Assembly (NCBI GenBank): GCA_017577405.1
Contig: PIUA01000023.1
Span: 1-64,000 of the forward strand
Source of the DNA: Bacillota bacterium
GTDB taxonomy: Bacteria > Bacillota > Limnochordia > Limnochordales > Limnochordaceae
Length of the DNA: 64,000 nt
Direction: 5' to 3'
Below are positions 34,912 through 43,651 of this stretch, piece by piece; position 1 is the stretch's first letter, and every line of letters begins with the position of its first letter. Under the pieces are notes generated by a model that did not search any database, was not told the origin of the DNA, and saw only the letters and a program-made list of their open reading frames with translations. The position numbers and the translations under genes are program-made.

Positions 34912-35923
34912 CCACTCGGCAGGGAACGGCAGCACGGGCCAGAAGGGAAGCCTGGCCCAGTACCAGGAGATCGTCGCCCTCGTCCAGGAGCCCATGCAGC
35001 AGACGGAGGCCCGGCTCGCGTCCGCCTTCGACGACGCCCCGCCGGAGGCCCGGCAGATGGCGCTCCACCTGGTCCAGGGGGGCGGCAAGCGGGTCCGCCC
35101 GCTCCTGGTCCTCCTCTCGGCCCGCCTCTTCACCGAGGACGTGCAGAAGGCGATTCCCGTGGCGGTGGCCGCGGAGATGATCCACATGGCCACTCTCGTC
35201 CACGACGATGTGATCGACGGGGCGGAACTCCGCCGGGGTCGGCCGACGGTGGGTCGTCTCTGGGGCAACGTCAACGCGGTTCTCTCGGGAGACGCGGTCT
35301 TGGCGCGGGCCCTCCTCTTGCTGGTCCAGGAGAGCACCCCGGCGATCGTGGAGATCATGTCGGAGATGCTCTACCAGATGTGCGAAGGGGAAATCGTCCA
35401 GAACGCGCGGGCCTCCAACCTGGACCAGGAGGAGGACGACTACTTTTACCGGATTGAGCGGAAGACGGCCCTCTTCTTCGCGGCCTGCTGCCAAAGCGGG
35501 GCCCTGGCGGTCGGGGCCCCGCCGGAGCTGGCCAAGCGCCTCTGGCATTTCGGCCGGGCCGTCGGCATGGCCTTCCAGGTGATCGATGACCTGCTGGACG
35601 TGGCGGGCGATGAGAAGGTCTTGGGGAAGCCGGCGGGCCAGGACCTGGCCGAGGGGATCCTCACCCTGCCGGTCCTCTACCTTCTGCGGCACCCCGAGCA
35701 CGGGGAGCAGGTGCGGGCTCTCCTCAACGGCGGGACCCCCGATCCAGCGGCCATCGCGACCGTGGTGAAGCTGGCCCGAGAGAACGGCGCCCACGAGTAC
35801 ACCTACCAAACGGCCCGGCAGTTCGTCGACGAGGCCAAGGGCTGGCTGGAAGGGCTTCCCCCCACGCCGTTGAAGGAGGTCCTCATCTCCGTCGCCGATT
35901 TTAGCGTGGAGCGGCGGCTGTAG
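34889..35923 (+). CDS. polyprenyl (heptaprenyl-type) diphosphate synthase
   Basis: It extends allylic diphosphates with IPP, probably to make the menaquinone side chain. The 344-aa protein is a trans-prenyltransferase with both aspartate-rich motifs, DDVID (106-110) and DDLLD (233-237), and GGGKRVRPLLVLLS. It starts with a TTG inside the end of rex, so translational coupling is likely. The true start may be somewhat later, because the first 20 or so residues are not family-like. Confidence 0.88.
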   Translation: MPTTSKTNHSAGNGSTGQKGSLAQYQEIVALVQEPMQQTEARLASAFDDAPPEARQMALHLVQGGGKRVRPLLVLLSARLFTEDVQKAIPVAVAAEMIHMATLVHDDVIDGAELRRGRPTVGRLWGNVNAVLSGDAVLARALLLLVQESTPAIVEIMSEMLYQMCEGEIVQNARASNLDQEEDDYFYRIERKTALFFAACCQSGALAVGAPPELAKRLWHFGRAVGMAFQVIDDLLDVAGDEKVLGKPAGQDLAEGILTLPVLYLLRHPEHGEQVRALLNGGTPDPAAIATVVKLARENGAHEYTYQTARQFVDEAKGWLEGLPPTPLKEVLISVADFSVERRL

Positions 35924-35978
35924 GCCCGCGCTGGCTCCGGGCGGCGGTCGGAACGGCTGGGAAGGGAGAGGTGCCGCC

Positions 35979-36281
35979 ATGTTCAACGTGGGTCCCATGG
36001 AACTCCTGGTCATCTTGGTCCTCGCCCTCCTGATCTTCGGGCCGGGCAAGCTGCCCGAGGTGGGCGAGGCTCTCGGGAAGGCCATCAACGAGTTCCGCCG
36101 CGCGGTCCGGGTGGGGAGCGAGGAGATCACCCCGGCCCGGCCGGCGAGCCGCCCCAACCCGCCGGCCGGCCAGTCTTCGGGAGCGTCCAGTGCCGAGGAC
36201 CCGCTCCAGCAGGTGGCTCGGGCCGAGGCGGGCGGCGCCGCGCACGAGAGCCAGGGCCAGGGGCCGGGCGAAGGGTCGTGA
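35979..36281 (+). CDS. tatA: Sec-independent translocase protein TatA
   Basis: The 100-aa protein has the TatA layout: a short N-terminus, one hydrophobic helix (about 8-20), the hinge FGPGKLPEVG, an amphipathic helix (EALGKAINEFRRAVR) and a disordered polar tail rich in Pro, Ala, Ser and Gly. It forms the protein-conducting pore for folded proteins. tatC follows 7 bp later. Confidence 0.94.
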   Translation: MFNVGPMELLVILVLALLIFGPGKLPEVGEALGKAINEFRRAVRVGSEEITPARPASRPNPPAGQSSGASSAEDPLQQVARAEAGGAAHESQGQGPGEGS

Positions 36282-36288
36282 CGCCGCG

Positions 36289-37038
36289 GTGAGTCTCTCT
36301 GAGAGCAGCCTGCCCACCATGCCCCTTTCGGGGCATTTGGCTGAACTCCGACGTCGGATTCTGGTGAGCGGTCTAGCGTGGTTGGCCGCGAGCGTGGCCG
36401 CCTGGCCTTTGGTGCCCGACGTGGTCTCCTTCCTGGCCAGTCAGGTGGGCCGCCTGGTCTTCGTCACGCCGGCGGAGGCCTTCGTCAGCATGGTGAAGAT
36501 CGCGGCCATCTTGGGGCTCATCGCCGCCTCCCCCATCATCCTGGTGGAGGCGTGGCTCTTCGTTCTGCCCGGCCTCTTCCCCAACGAGCGGCGGCTGGTC
36601 TACCGCCTGGCCCCGGTGGTCATCCTCCTCTTTGTGCTGGGCATCCTCTTCAGCTGGTTTGTGATGCTCCCCTTCATGCTCACCTTCTTTCTGGGGTTCG
36701 AGACGGAACGGATCCACGCCACCATCACCATCTCCCGGTTTCTTTCCTTTCTGATCGGGGTGACCTTGCCCTTCGGGCTGGTCTTCCAGCTGCCCCTGAT
36801 CACCTACACCCTCACCCGGGTGGGCGCCGTTTCCGCCCGGTTCTGGGGGCAGATGCGGCGGTACGTCATCCTCCTCGCCTTCATCATTGCCGCGATCTTG
36901 ACCCCGCCCGATCCCGTCTCCCAGACCCTCTTGGCCATCCCCCTCCTCCTCCTGTACGAGGTCGGGGCATGGGTGGCCCGGATGGCCGAGCGGCGCCGGC
37001 GCCGGCCCGCCCTCCTGCCGGAGGAGGTGGAGCCGTGA
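36289..37038 (+). CDS. tatC: Sec-independent translocase protein TatC
   Basis: The 249-aa protein has six membrane segments and TatC signatures: HLAELRRRIL near the N-terminus, the FVTPAEAFVSMVKI segment, ASPIILVEAWLFVLPGLFPNERR and the TPPDPVSQTLLAIPLLLLYE motif. It recognises twin-arginine signals. The start codon is uncertain: GTG 36289 or ATG 36319, neither with a strong SD. The stop overlaps the hemD start. Confidence 0.95.
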   Translation: MSLSESSLPTMPLSGHLAELRRRILVSGLAWLAASVAAWPLVPDVVSFLASQVGRLVFVTPAEAFVSMVKIAAILGLIAASPIILVEAWLFVLPGLFPNERRLVYRLAPVVILLFVLGILFSWFVMLPFMLTFFLGFETERIHATITISRFLSFLIGVTLPFGLVFQLPLITYTLTRVGAVSARFWGQMRRYVILLAFIIAAILTPPDPVSQTLLAIPLLLLYEVGAWVARMAERRRRRPALLPEEVEP

Positions 37039-37847
37039 TGGCCCGCTCCCGGCGCCTCCAGGACCAGACGGTCTTGGTCACCCGGAGCTGGGAGCAGGCC
37101 CAGGAGCTGGCCCGGCGGCTGGAGGCGGAGGGGGCGCGGGCGCTCCTGTTCCCCACCATTGCCATCCGCCCGCCCGCCTCCCCCCAAGCCCTGGCGGAAG
37201 CCCTGAAGGCCTTGGACCGCTACCGGTGGCTGGTCCTCACCAGCCCCAACGGGGTGGAGGCCGTCCGCCGAGCCCTGGAGGGGATGGGCCGGGACGGGGC
37301 CGCCCTCCGCCGGGTGCAGGTGGCCGCCGTCGGTCCGGGGACGGCCGAGGCCCTGCGGGCCTGGGGGGTGGAGCCCGACCTGGTGCCCGCCCGCTTCGAG
37401 ACGGAGGCCTTGGCCGAGGCTCTGGTGGACAAGGGGGTGGCGGGGGCGGCGGTCCTCATCGCCCGCTCCCTCCTGGGTTCTCCTGAGCTGGTGCGCCGGC
37501 TCCACGAGGCTGGCGCCCGGGTGACGGAGGTGGAGGCCTACCGGGTGGTGCCCGGCGGGGAGGAGCGGGGCCTGCCGCCCGAGAAGGTTCGCGAGGCCTT
37601 GGACCAAGGGGGCATCGACTGGGTGACCCTGACCAGCCCCTCCACCGTCACAGGCCTCATCCAGCGGCTGGGGACCTGGCAGCCCGCCTGGTCCGCCCGG
37701 ACGCGGGTGGCCTGTATCGGCCCCGTCACCGCCCGCCGGTGCCGGGAGCTGGGGGTGCCGGTGGATCTGGAAGCGCCCGTTTCCAGCGTGGAGGGGTTGG
37801 TGGCGGCCTTGAGTCAAGCCGCAGGACGAAGGAGGGGGAGCCGATGA
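37038..37847 (+). CDS. hemD: uroporphyrinogen-III synthase
   Basis: It cyclises hydroxymethylbilane with inversion of ring D in haem synthesis. The 269-aa protein shows the two-lobe HemD pattern: [15 protein letters not shown], a buried ALLFPTIAI strand, [23 protein letters not shown] in lobe 2, then [18 protein letters not shown] and [10 protein letters not shown]. The start is ATG 37038 or GTG 37035 behind GGAGGAGG. The stop overlaps the hemB ATG. It begins the hemD-hemB-hemL string; hemA and hemC are not in the window. Confidence 0.88.
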   Translation: MARSRRLQDQTVLVTRSWEQAQELARRLEAEGARALLFPTIAIRPPASPQALAEALKALDRYRWLVLTSPNGVEAVRRALEGMGRDGAALRRVQVAAVGPGTAEALRAWGVEPDLVPARFETEALAEALVDKGVAGAAVLIARSLLGSPELVRRLHEAGARVTEVEAYRVVPGGEERGLPPEKVREALDQGGIDWVTLTSPSTVTGLIQRLGTWQPAWSARTRVACIGPVTARRCRELGVPVDLEAPVSSVEGLVAALSQAAGRRRGSR

Positions 37848-38857
37848 CCACAGGATGGCCCGGGGGCTTTCCCCAGCGCCGGATGCGCCGGCTGCGCCGG
37901 ACGGAGACCATCCGGCGCATGGTCCGGGAGACGTGGGTGCGGCCGGACCACTTGATCCTGCCCCTCTTTGTCCGCCCGGGGCGGGGGATCCAGGAGCCGG
38001 TGCCTTCCATGCCGGGGGTCTTCCGCTGGTCCGTCGACCGGGTGGTGGAGCCGGCCCGGGAAGCCTGGGAGCTGGGGGTGCCTGCCGTCATCCTCTTCGG
38101 GCTGCCCGAGCGGAAAGACGACGAGGGCAGCGAGGCCTGGCGGGAGGACGGGGTTGTTCAGCAGGCCGTCCGTGCTTTGAAGGAGGTCCTGCCGGAGCTG
38201 GTGGTCATCACCGATGTCTGTCTCTGCGAGTACACCAGCCACGGCCACTGCGGGGTGCTGGAGGGGGGCGAGGTGGCCAACGACGCTTCCCTCGAGCGGC
38301 TGGCCCGCACGGCCCTCTCCCATGCCCGGGCGGGGGCCGACTGGGTGGCCCCCAGTGACATGATGGACGGCCGGGTGGGCGTCATCCGGCGGGCCCTGGA
38401 TGAGGCCGGCTTCCACGAGGTAAGCATCCTGGCCTACTCGGCCAAGTATGCCTCCGCCTTCTACGGGCCCTTCCGGGAGGCGGCCGACTCGGCCCCCGCC
38501 TTCGGGGACCGGCGGGGGTACCAGATGGACCCGGCCAACGCCCGGGAAGCCCTTCTGGAGGTGGAGCTGGATGGGGCCGAAGGGGCCGATCTGGTCATGG
38601 TGAAGCCCGCCCTGCCTTACCTGGACGTGATCCACCAGGTGCGGCAGCGGACCACCCTGCCGGTGGTCGCCTACCAGGTGAGCGGGGAGTACGCCATGCT
38701 GAGGGCCGCCGGGCGACTGGGCTGGCTGGATGAGGTCCAGGCCATGCGGGAGAGCTTGACCGCCATCCGGCGGGCAGGCGCCGATCTGATCATCACCTAC
38801 GCCGCGCTGGAGTATGCCCGGGCTTGGCGCCGGGAGTTGGGGGGCGGGGAGGCATGA
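37844..38857 (+). CDS. hemB: porphobilinogen synthase (delta-aminolevulinate dehydratase)
   Basis: It condenses two 5-aminolevulinates to porphobilinogen. The 337-aa TIM-barrel enzyme has the two active-site lysines Lys201 (YSAKYAS) and Lys254 ([10 protein letters not shown]). The zinc-type cysteines are C126, C128 and C136 ([14 protein letters not shown]), so this is a Zn-dependent form. The ATG overlaps the hemD stop and follows GGGGGAG. Confidence 0.97.
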   Translation: MTTGWPGGFPQRRMRRLRRTETIRRMVRETWVRPDHLILPLFVRPGRGIQEPVPSMPGVFRWSVDRVVEPAREAWELGVPAVILFGLPERKDDEGSEAWREDGVVQQAVRALKEVLPELVVITDVCLCEYTSHGHCGVLEGGEVANDASLERLARTALSHARAGADWVAPSDMMDGRVGVIRRALDEAGFHEVSILAYSAKYASAFYGPFREAADSAPAFGDRRGYQMDPANAREALLEVELDGAEGADLVMVKPALPYLDVIHQVRQRTTLPVVAYQVSGEYAMLRAAGRLGWLDEVQAMRESLTAIRRAGADLIITYAALEYARAWRRELGGGEA

Positions 38858-40152
38858 GCCGGTCGGAGGCCCTCTATGCCGAGGCCTGTCGCTGGATGCC
38901 GGGAGGGGTGAACAGCCCCGTCCGAGCGTTCCGGGCCGTGGGCGGGGTGCCGCCCTTCATCGCCCGGGGGGAGGGGGCCCGGGTCTTTGATGTGGACGGG
39001 CGGTCCTACATCGATTATGTGGGTTCCTACGGTCCTTTGATCCTGGGCCACGCGGAGCCCCGGGTGGTGGAAGCCATCGCCCAGGCAGCCCGCACGGGGA
39101 CCACCTTCGGCGCTCCCACCGAAGGGGAGGTGGCCCTGGCCCAGCTGTTGGTGGAGGCGGTCCCCTCCCTGGAGCAGGTCCGGCTGGTCAACTCGGGGAC
39201 GGAGGCGACCATGAGCGCCATCCGCCTCAGCCGGGCGGCCACAGGCCGGACGGGGATCGTCAAGTTCCGGGGCGGCTACCACGGGCATGTGGACGCCCTC
39301 TTGGTGGAGAGCGGCTCCGGGGCGTCCACCCTCGGCGTGCCCTCCAGCCCCGGCATCCCGGCGGCGGTGGTCGCGGAGACCCACGTGTTGCCGTACAATG
39401 ATCTGGATGCGGCTGAAGCCCTCTTCGCCCAGCGGGGGGACCAGATTGCCTGCGTCATCGTGGAGCCGGTGGCGGGCAATATGGGGCTCATCCCGCCGGA
39501 GCCCGGGTTTCTGGCGGGGCTGCGGCGGTTGACGGAAGAGCACGGAGCCCTCCTCATCTTCGATGAGGTGATCACCGGCTTCCGGGTTGCCTTCGGGGGC
39601 GCCCAGACCCTCTACGGGGTCCTGCCCGATCTGACCTGCTTGGGCAAGATCATCGGTGGTGGCCTGCCCATCGGCGCTTACGGCGGGCGCCGGGAGCTCA
39701 TGGAACAGGTGGCCCCCGCGGGCCCTGTCTACCAGGCGGGCACCCTGTCGGGGAATCCGGTGGCGGTCGCGGCTGGCCTGAAGACCTTGCAGATCCTGAA
39801 GGAGGAGAACCCCTACCCGGCCCTGGAGGCCAAGGGGGCCCTCCTGGCCCAGGGGTTGGCCGAGGCGGCCCAGGAGGCGGGCGTCCCGGTTCAGATCCAC
39901 CAGGTCGGCTCCCTCTTGGGGCTCTTCTTCTCCGAGGCCCCGGTCCGGAACGCAGCCGACGTGGCGGCCAGCGACGGGGAGGCCTTCCGGCGTTTCTTCC
40001 ACGCCATGCTGGCCGGGGGGGTCTATCTGGCTCCTTCGCCCTGGGAGGCCTGGTTTCTCTCGACGGCCCACGGGGAGGCCGACATCGAGCAGACGGTGGA
40101 GGCGGCCCGCCAGGCCTTCCGCCTGGCGGCCGAGGGTTCGAGGCTGGCTTGA
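38854..40152 (+). CDS. hemL: glutamate-1-semialdehyde 2,1-aminomutase
   Basis: This PLP enzyme makes 5-aminolevulinate from glutamate-1-semialdehyde in the C5 haem route. The 432-aa protein has [26 protein letters not shown], the YHGH motif, FDEVITGFR and the Schiff-base Lys265 ([16 protein letters not shown]). The ATG overlaps the hemB stop by 4 bp and follows GGGGAGG. Confidence 0.97.
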   Translation: MSRSEALYAEACRWMPGGVNSPVRAFRAVGGVPPFIARGEGARVFDVDGRSYIDYVGSYGPLILGHAEPRVVEAIAQAARTGTTFGAPTEGEVALAQLLVEAVPSLEQVRLVNSGTEATMSAIRLSRAATGRTGIVKFRGGYHGHVDALLVESGSGASTLGVPSSPGIPAAVVAETHVLPYNDLDAAEALFAQRGDQIACVIVEPVAGNMGLIPPEPGFLAGLRRLTEEHGALLIFDEVITGFRVAFGGAQTLYGVLPDLTCLGKIIGGGLPIGAYGGRRELMEQVAPAGPVYQAGTLSGNPVAVAAGLKTLQILKEENPYPALEAKGALLAQGLAEAAQEAGVPVQIHQVGSLLGLFFSEAPVRNAADVAASDGEAFRRFFHAMLAGGVYLAPSPWEAWFLSTAHGEADIEQTVEAARQAFRLAAEGSRLA

Positions 40153-40174
40153 CTGGCACGGGGAGGTGCAGGCG

Positions 40175-40657
40175 GTGCAGCACATCGCCGGAAAGAGGCC
40201 TTTGGGCCGGCATGTGGACCAGCTGGAGGTGGGCGAGAAGGCGACCTTCACCCAGCGGGTGGAGGAGCGGGATGTCTACCTGTACATGGGGCTGACCAAT
40301 GACCTGAATCCCATCTACGTGGACCGGGATTACGCCCAGCGGACCGACGCGGGGGAGCCGGTGGTGCCCGGGATCCTGCTGGCCGCCCAGGTGGTGGCCG
40401 CCATCACCAGCGAACTGCCAGGGCCGGGGACCATCACCGCTCACCAGACCTTCCGGTTTGTGGCACCCGCCCGGTGCGGGGATGTCCTCACCACCGAGCT
40501 GGAAGTGGTCGCCGTCGATCCCGAGAAGAACCGGGCCACCATCAAGAGCGTGACGTGGAGCCAGGCGGGCCACCCCATTTTGCTGGCCGAGTCCGAGGTG
40601 GTTCCGCCGCCCCGGCTCAAGTCCGTGTTGACCCACGCCTTCGAGGATTACGACTAA
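40175..40657 (+). CDS. MaoC-like hotdog-fold protein
   Basis: The 160-aa single-hotdog protein resembles MaoC/PhaJ-type enoyl hydratases (VGEKATFTQRVEERDVYLY, VVPGILLAAQVVAAIT, RFVAPARCGDVLTTEL). The hydratase motif D-x-NP-[IL]-H is DLNPIY here, so the catalytic His is Tyr. It may be a thioesterase-like or binding protein rather than a hydratase. The second of two GTG codons is chosen (GGGGAGG at 8 nt). It sits between hemL and ndk on the same strand. Confidence 0.75.
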   Translation: MQHIAGKRPLGRHVDQLEVGEKATFTQRVEERDVYLYMGLTNDLNPIYVDRDYAQRTDAGEPVVPGILLAAQVVAAITSELPGPGTITAHQTFRFVAPARCGDVLTTELEVVAVDPEKNRATIKSVTWSQAGHPILLAESEVVPPPRLKSVLTHAFEDYD

Positions 40658-40694
40658 GCGCGGCCGGTGACCGGCAAGGACGGAGGGAGCGCAG

Positions 40695-41096
40695 GTGGAG
40701 CAGACCTTCATCATTATCAAGCCTGAGGCGGTCCAGCGGGGCTTGGTGGGGGAGATCCTCCGCCGCTTTGAGGCCAAGGGCCTGAAGATCCGACGCTTGG
40801 AGATGCGCCAGATCTCGGAGGAGGTGGCCCGGGAACACTACGGGCACCACGCGGACAAGCCCTTCTTCCCCGAGCTCCTCCAGGCCATCACCGCCGGCCC
40901 GGCGGTGCTCGGGGTTCTCGAAGGCCCCGACTGCATCCGGCACGTGCGGAACCTGGTGGGGGCCACCAACCCGCTGGAGGCCCAACCGGGGACCATCCGG
41001 GGCGATTTCGCCACCGAGCTGCCCTACACCATCGTCCATGCGGCCGACTCCCCAGAAGCGGCGGCCGCCGAGATCCAGAGGTTCTTCGGTTCGTAG
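40695..41096 (+). CDS. ndk: nucleoside diphosphate kinase
   Basis: It transfers phosphate from ATP to other NDPs through a phosphohistidine. The 133-aa protein has the FIIIKPEAVQRG start, the catalytic His115 (YTIVHAADS) and GATNPLEAQPGTIRGDF. The GTG start follows GGAGGGAG. Length is typical for a bacterial Ndk. Confidence 0.96.
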   Translation: MEQTFIIIKPEAVQRGLVGEILRRFEAKGLKIRRLEMRQISEEVAREHYGHHADKPFFPELLQAITAGPAVLGVLEGPDCIRHVRNLVGATNPLEAQPGTIRGDFATELPYTIVHAADSPEAAAAEIQRFFGS

Positions 41097-41173
41097 GGCA
41101 GGGAGCCGGCCCGTCCGGGCCCGAAAGAGGGAGGCCGGGCTTGGCCAGGGGCTGGGGGGGCAGGCAGGATTTA

Positions 41174-41202
41174 TTGGATTTTGACGGCCTGCCTGCTATA
41201 CT
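41174..41202 (+). promoter_or_regulatory. promoter of the polyamine operon
   Basis: TTGGAT (41174-41179) and TATACT (41197-41202) are separated by 17 bp. The leader to the first start codon is about 85 nt; I see no clear riboswitch in it. Confidence 0.6.
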
Positions 41203-41293
41203 ACCTTCTGCATGCCTGCTGGCCGCCATACCAGCATCAGTGCGAACCTGACGCCGCAGGCACGACCATGCAGCCAGTACAGGAGGAGTCCAG

Positions 41294-41752
41294 GTGCTTC
41301 CCACGCCCAAGAGGTTCACCTTGGTGGCCGGCGGGGCCGAGGGCCCGAGCCCCCTCAATGCCTTTGACAACGCCTTGCTCGTCGCTGGAGTGGGCAATCT
41401 GAACTTGATCCGGGTCTCCAGCATCCTTCCTCCGGGAGCCCAGGAGGCCGAGACCCTGATGGTGCCCCCCGGCTCCTTGCTGCCCATCGCGTACGGTTCG
41501 GCCATCTCGGAGGAGCCCGGAACCCGGGTGGCCGCCGCGGTGGCGGTCGGCCTGAGCCCCGACACCTTCGGGGTGATCATGGAGTACGGGGGCCAGTGCA
41601 GCAAGGAGGAGGCCGAGGCCGAGGTCCGCCGCCGGGTGGAGGAGGCCTTCAAGCATCGGGGCCTTCCGCTGGTGGAGATCCGCTCCATCGCGGTGGATCA
41701 CGTGGTGGAGCAGATCGGCTGCGCCTTCGCAGGTTGCGCCCTCTGGTACTGA
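41294..41752 (+). CDS. pdaD: pyruvoyl-dependent arginine decarboxylase
   Basis: It makes agmatine from arginine. The 152-aa proenzyme self-cleaves between two serines to give a pyruvoyl-capped alpha subunit. The cleavage motif VSSILPP places Ser42/Ser43 at the site. GGAEGPSPLNAFDNALL and the PYGS-like IAYGSAISEE segment match the family, which is best known from archaea, Chlamydiae and some bacteria. The GTG start follows AGGAGGAG. It heads an operon with spermidine synthase and agmatinase. Confidence 0.92.
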   Translation: MLPTPKRFTLVAGGAEGPSPLNAFDNALLVAGVGNLNLIRVSSILPPGAQEAETLMVPPGSLLPIAYGSAISEEPGTRVAAAVAVGLSPDTFGVIMEYGGQCSKEEAEAEVRRRVEEAFKHRGLPLVEIRSIAVDHVVEQIGCAFAGCALWY

Positions 41753-41824
41753 GCCTGACCCCGCTCCCCGGCCCGAGCCTGCCGGTTCGGGCGGCACTGG
41801 CCGGGAGCGGGGCAGATGGGTAAA

Positions 41825-41853
41825 GGAGGTGGGCCGGTCCGAGCCGGCGTCGA
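41825..41853 (+). promoter_or_regulatory. speE SD sequence separated from the start by a hairpin
   Basis: A strong GGAGG (41825-41829) lies 24 nt before the speE ATG, too far for normal initiation. Between them GCCGG (41833-41837) can pair with CCGGC (41844-41848). If that 16-nt hairpin forms, the effective spacing drops to 8 nt. Confidence 0.5.
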
Positions 41854-42693
41854 ATGGATCTGTGGTTTACTGAGGAGCAAACGCCCCTTCTGACCATCGG
41901 GTTGAAGGTTCGGAAGGTGCTGGAGTACCGCCAGACCGGGTACCAGGAGTTGGCCGTCCTGGAGACGGAACAGTACGGCCGGATGCTCGTTCTGGACGGC
42001 TGCATCCAGACGACGGAGGTGGACGAGCCTTCCTACCACGAGATGCTCGTCCACGTGCCCATGGCGACCCATCCCAACCCCCGGCGGGTGGCCGTGGTGG
42101 GCGGCGGTGACGGGGGCTCCATCCGGGAGATGCTGAAGCACCCCTCGGTGGAGGAAGCGGTCCTCATCGAGATCGATGCGGGCGTGGTGGAGGCGGCCAA
42201 GCGCTGGCTCCCCTCCCTGTCCAGCGGCCTGGAGGACAAGCGGGTCCAGATCGTCCACACCGACGGGAAGGAGTACATGGCCAAGGTGGCCCAAGGGGAG
42301 CTGCCCCCCTTTGACGTGGTGGTGGTCGACTCCACCGATCCGGTGAAGGCGGCCACGGGGCTCTTCAGCGAGGCGTTTTACCAGACCGTGCGGCAGGCCC
42401 TCAACCCCGACGGCATCCTGGTGGCCCAGACCGAGTCGCCTTGGGTCAACCAAGACCTGGTGACCGGCACCTACCAAGCCATGGCCCGAACCTTCCCCTT
42501 GGCCCGGCTCTACCTCTCGGTGGTGCCCACCTACCCCGGTGGGCTCTGGTGCTTCGCCCTGGGCAGCCTGGGTCCCGATCCCCTCGAGCCCCAGGGGAAG
42601 CCCCCGCAGGGCCCGTGCAAGTACTACACGCCGGAGCTCCACAAGGCCGCCTTTGTGCTGCCGGCCTTCGTTCAGGAGCTGATCGGCGGGTGA
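41854..42693 (+). CDS. speE: polyamine aminopropyltransferase (spermidine synthase)
   Basis: It transfers aminopropyl from decarboxylated SAM to putrescine or a related amine. The 279-aa protein has the GGGDGG dcSAM motif (83-88), IDAGVVE, catalytic Asp159 (VVVDSTDP), YHEMLVHVP and TYPGGLW. It lies between an arginine decarboxylase and an agmatinase-type gene. The amine acceptor could therefore be putrescine or agmatine. The start is the ATG at 41854; no closer SD or alternative in-frame start exists. Confidence 0.94.
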   Translation: MDLWFTEEQTPLLTIGLKVRKVLEYRQTGYQELAVLETEQYGRMLVLDGCIQTTEVDEPSYHEMLVHVPMATHPNPRRVAVVGGGDGGSIREMLKHPSVEEAVLIEIDAGVVEAAKRWLPSLSSGLEDKRVQIVHTDGKEYMAKVAQGELPPFDVVVVDSTDPVKAATGLFSEAFYQTVRQALNPDGILVAQTESPWVNQDLVTGTYQAMARTFPLARLYLSVVPTYPGGLWCFALGSLGPDPLEPQGKPPQGPCKYYTPELHKAAFVLPAFVQELIGG

Positions 42694-43595
42694 GCCGCCG
42701 GTGGCTCGCCATCGAGCGGGTGCCCGAGAGCCCCTTCCTCGAGGCCCGGGCCTCCTATGAGGAGGCAGGCCCCGTCCTCCTGGGCCTGCCCCTCGACGCC
42801 ACCGTCAGCTTCCGGCCGGGAACCCGGTTCGGGCCGGCCCGGATCCGGGCGGTCAGCGAGGGGTTGGAAAGTTACAGCCCGGTCCTGGACCGGGACCTGA
42901 CCGATGTGGCGCTGCACGATGGCGGGAGCCTGCTGCTCCCTTACGCCCAGGTGGAGACCGCCCTCGACCGGATCGAAGAGGCGGTCTCCGTGCTGGTGGA
43001 GGAGGGGCGCTGGCCCTTCCTCCTGGGCGGCGAGCACCTGGTCACCCTGGGGGTGCTCCGGGCCCTGGCCCAGCACTACCCCGACCTGGTGGTGATCCAA
43101 CTCGACGCCCATGCCGATCAGCGGGACGTCTACCTGGGTGAGCGGCTCTCCCACGCGACGGTGATGCGTCGGGCGGGCGAGCTCTTGGGCCCGGAGCGGA
43201 TCTACCAGGTGGGGATCCGCTCAGGCGACCGGGAGGAGATGGCCTGGGCCCGGGCCCACAGCCGGCTCCTCCCCGCGGACCCCGGCGAGGCCTTGGCCGC
43301 CCTGGCGGCCTTGCCCCGGGAGTTGGGCGACCGGCCCGTCTACGTGACCATCGACCTGGACGTGGTCGACCCCGGCCTGGCGCCGGGCGTGGGGACGCCC
43401 GAGCCGGGTGGCTGGACGGGGAGCCAGCTCCTCGCCGCCATCTATACCCTCCAGCCGCTGAACGTGGTGGGGTGTGATCTGGTGGAGCTCTCGCCGCCCC
43501 ACGACGGGCCGGGGGAGGCGGCGGCCTTCCTGGCGGCCAAGGTGGTGCGGGAGGCCCTCCTGGCGTGGGCGGCACCTGCCGGGGGTCGGCCCTGA
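42690..43595 (+). CDS. speB: agmatinase-family ureohydrolase
   Basis: The 301-aa di-manganese ureohydrolase has the metal ligands in GGEHLV (about 114-119), DAHADQRD (about 138-145) and [20 protein letters not shown]. It should release urea from agmatine to give putrescine, or from N1-aminopropylagmatine to give spermidine as in Thermus. The GTG start overlaps the speE stop by 4 bp. Confidence 0.93.
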   Translation: MSRRWLAIERVPESPFLEARASYEEAGPVLLGLPLDATVSFRPGTRFGPARIRAVSEGLESYSPVLDRDLTDVALHDGGSLLLPYAQVETALDRIEEAVSVLVEEGRWPFLLGGEHLVTLGVLRALAQHYPDLVVIQLDAHADQRDVYLGERLSHATVMRRAGELLGPERIYQVGIRSGDREEMAWARAHSRLLPADPGEALAALAALPRELGDRPVYVTIDLDVVDPGLAPGVGTPEPGGWTGSQLLAAIYTLQPLNVVGCDLVELSPPHDGPGEAAAFLAAKVVREALLAWAAPAGGRP

Positions 43596-43651
43596 CCCCA
43601 GGGGTGGGCGGCCCGGGCGCGAAGGCCCCAGGTGAGAAAGGAAGCGATGAC

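Noticed and set aside
36278-36318. tatA-tatC fusion or overlap
   Set aside because: The tatC frame is open into tatA, but tatA has its own stop at 36281 and the TatC domain begins near 36319.
41203-41293. Polyamine riboswitch or leader peptide before pdaD
   Set aside because: A short ATG-initiated frame exists, but it overlaps pdaD in another frame and lacks an SD. No stable conserved-looking fold was evident.
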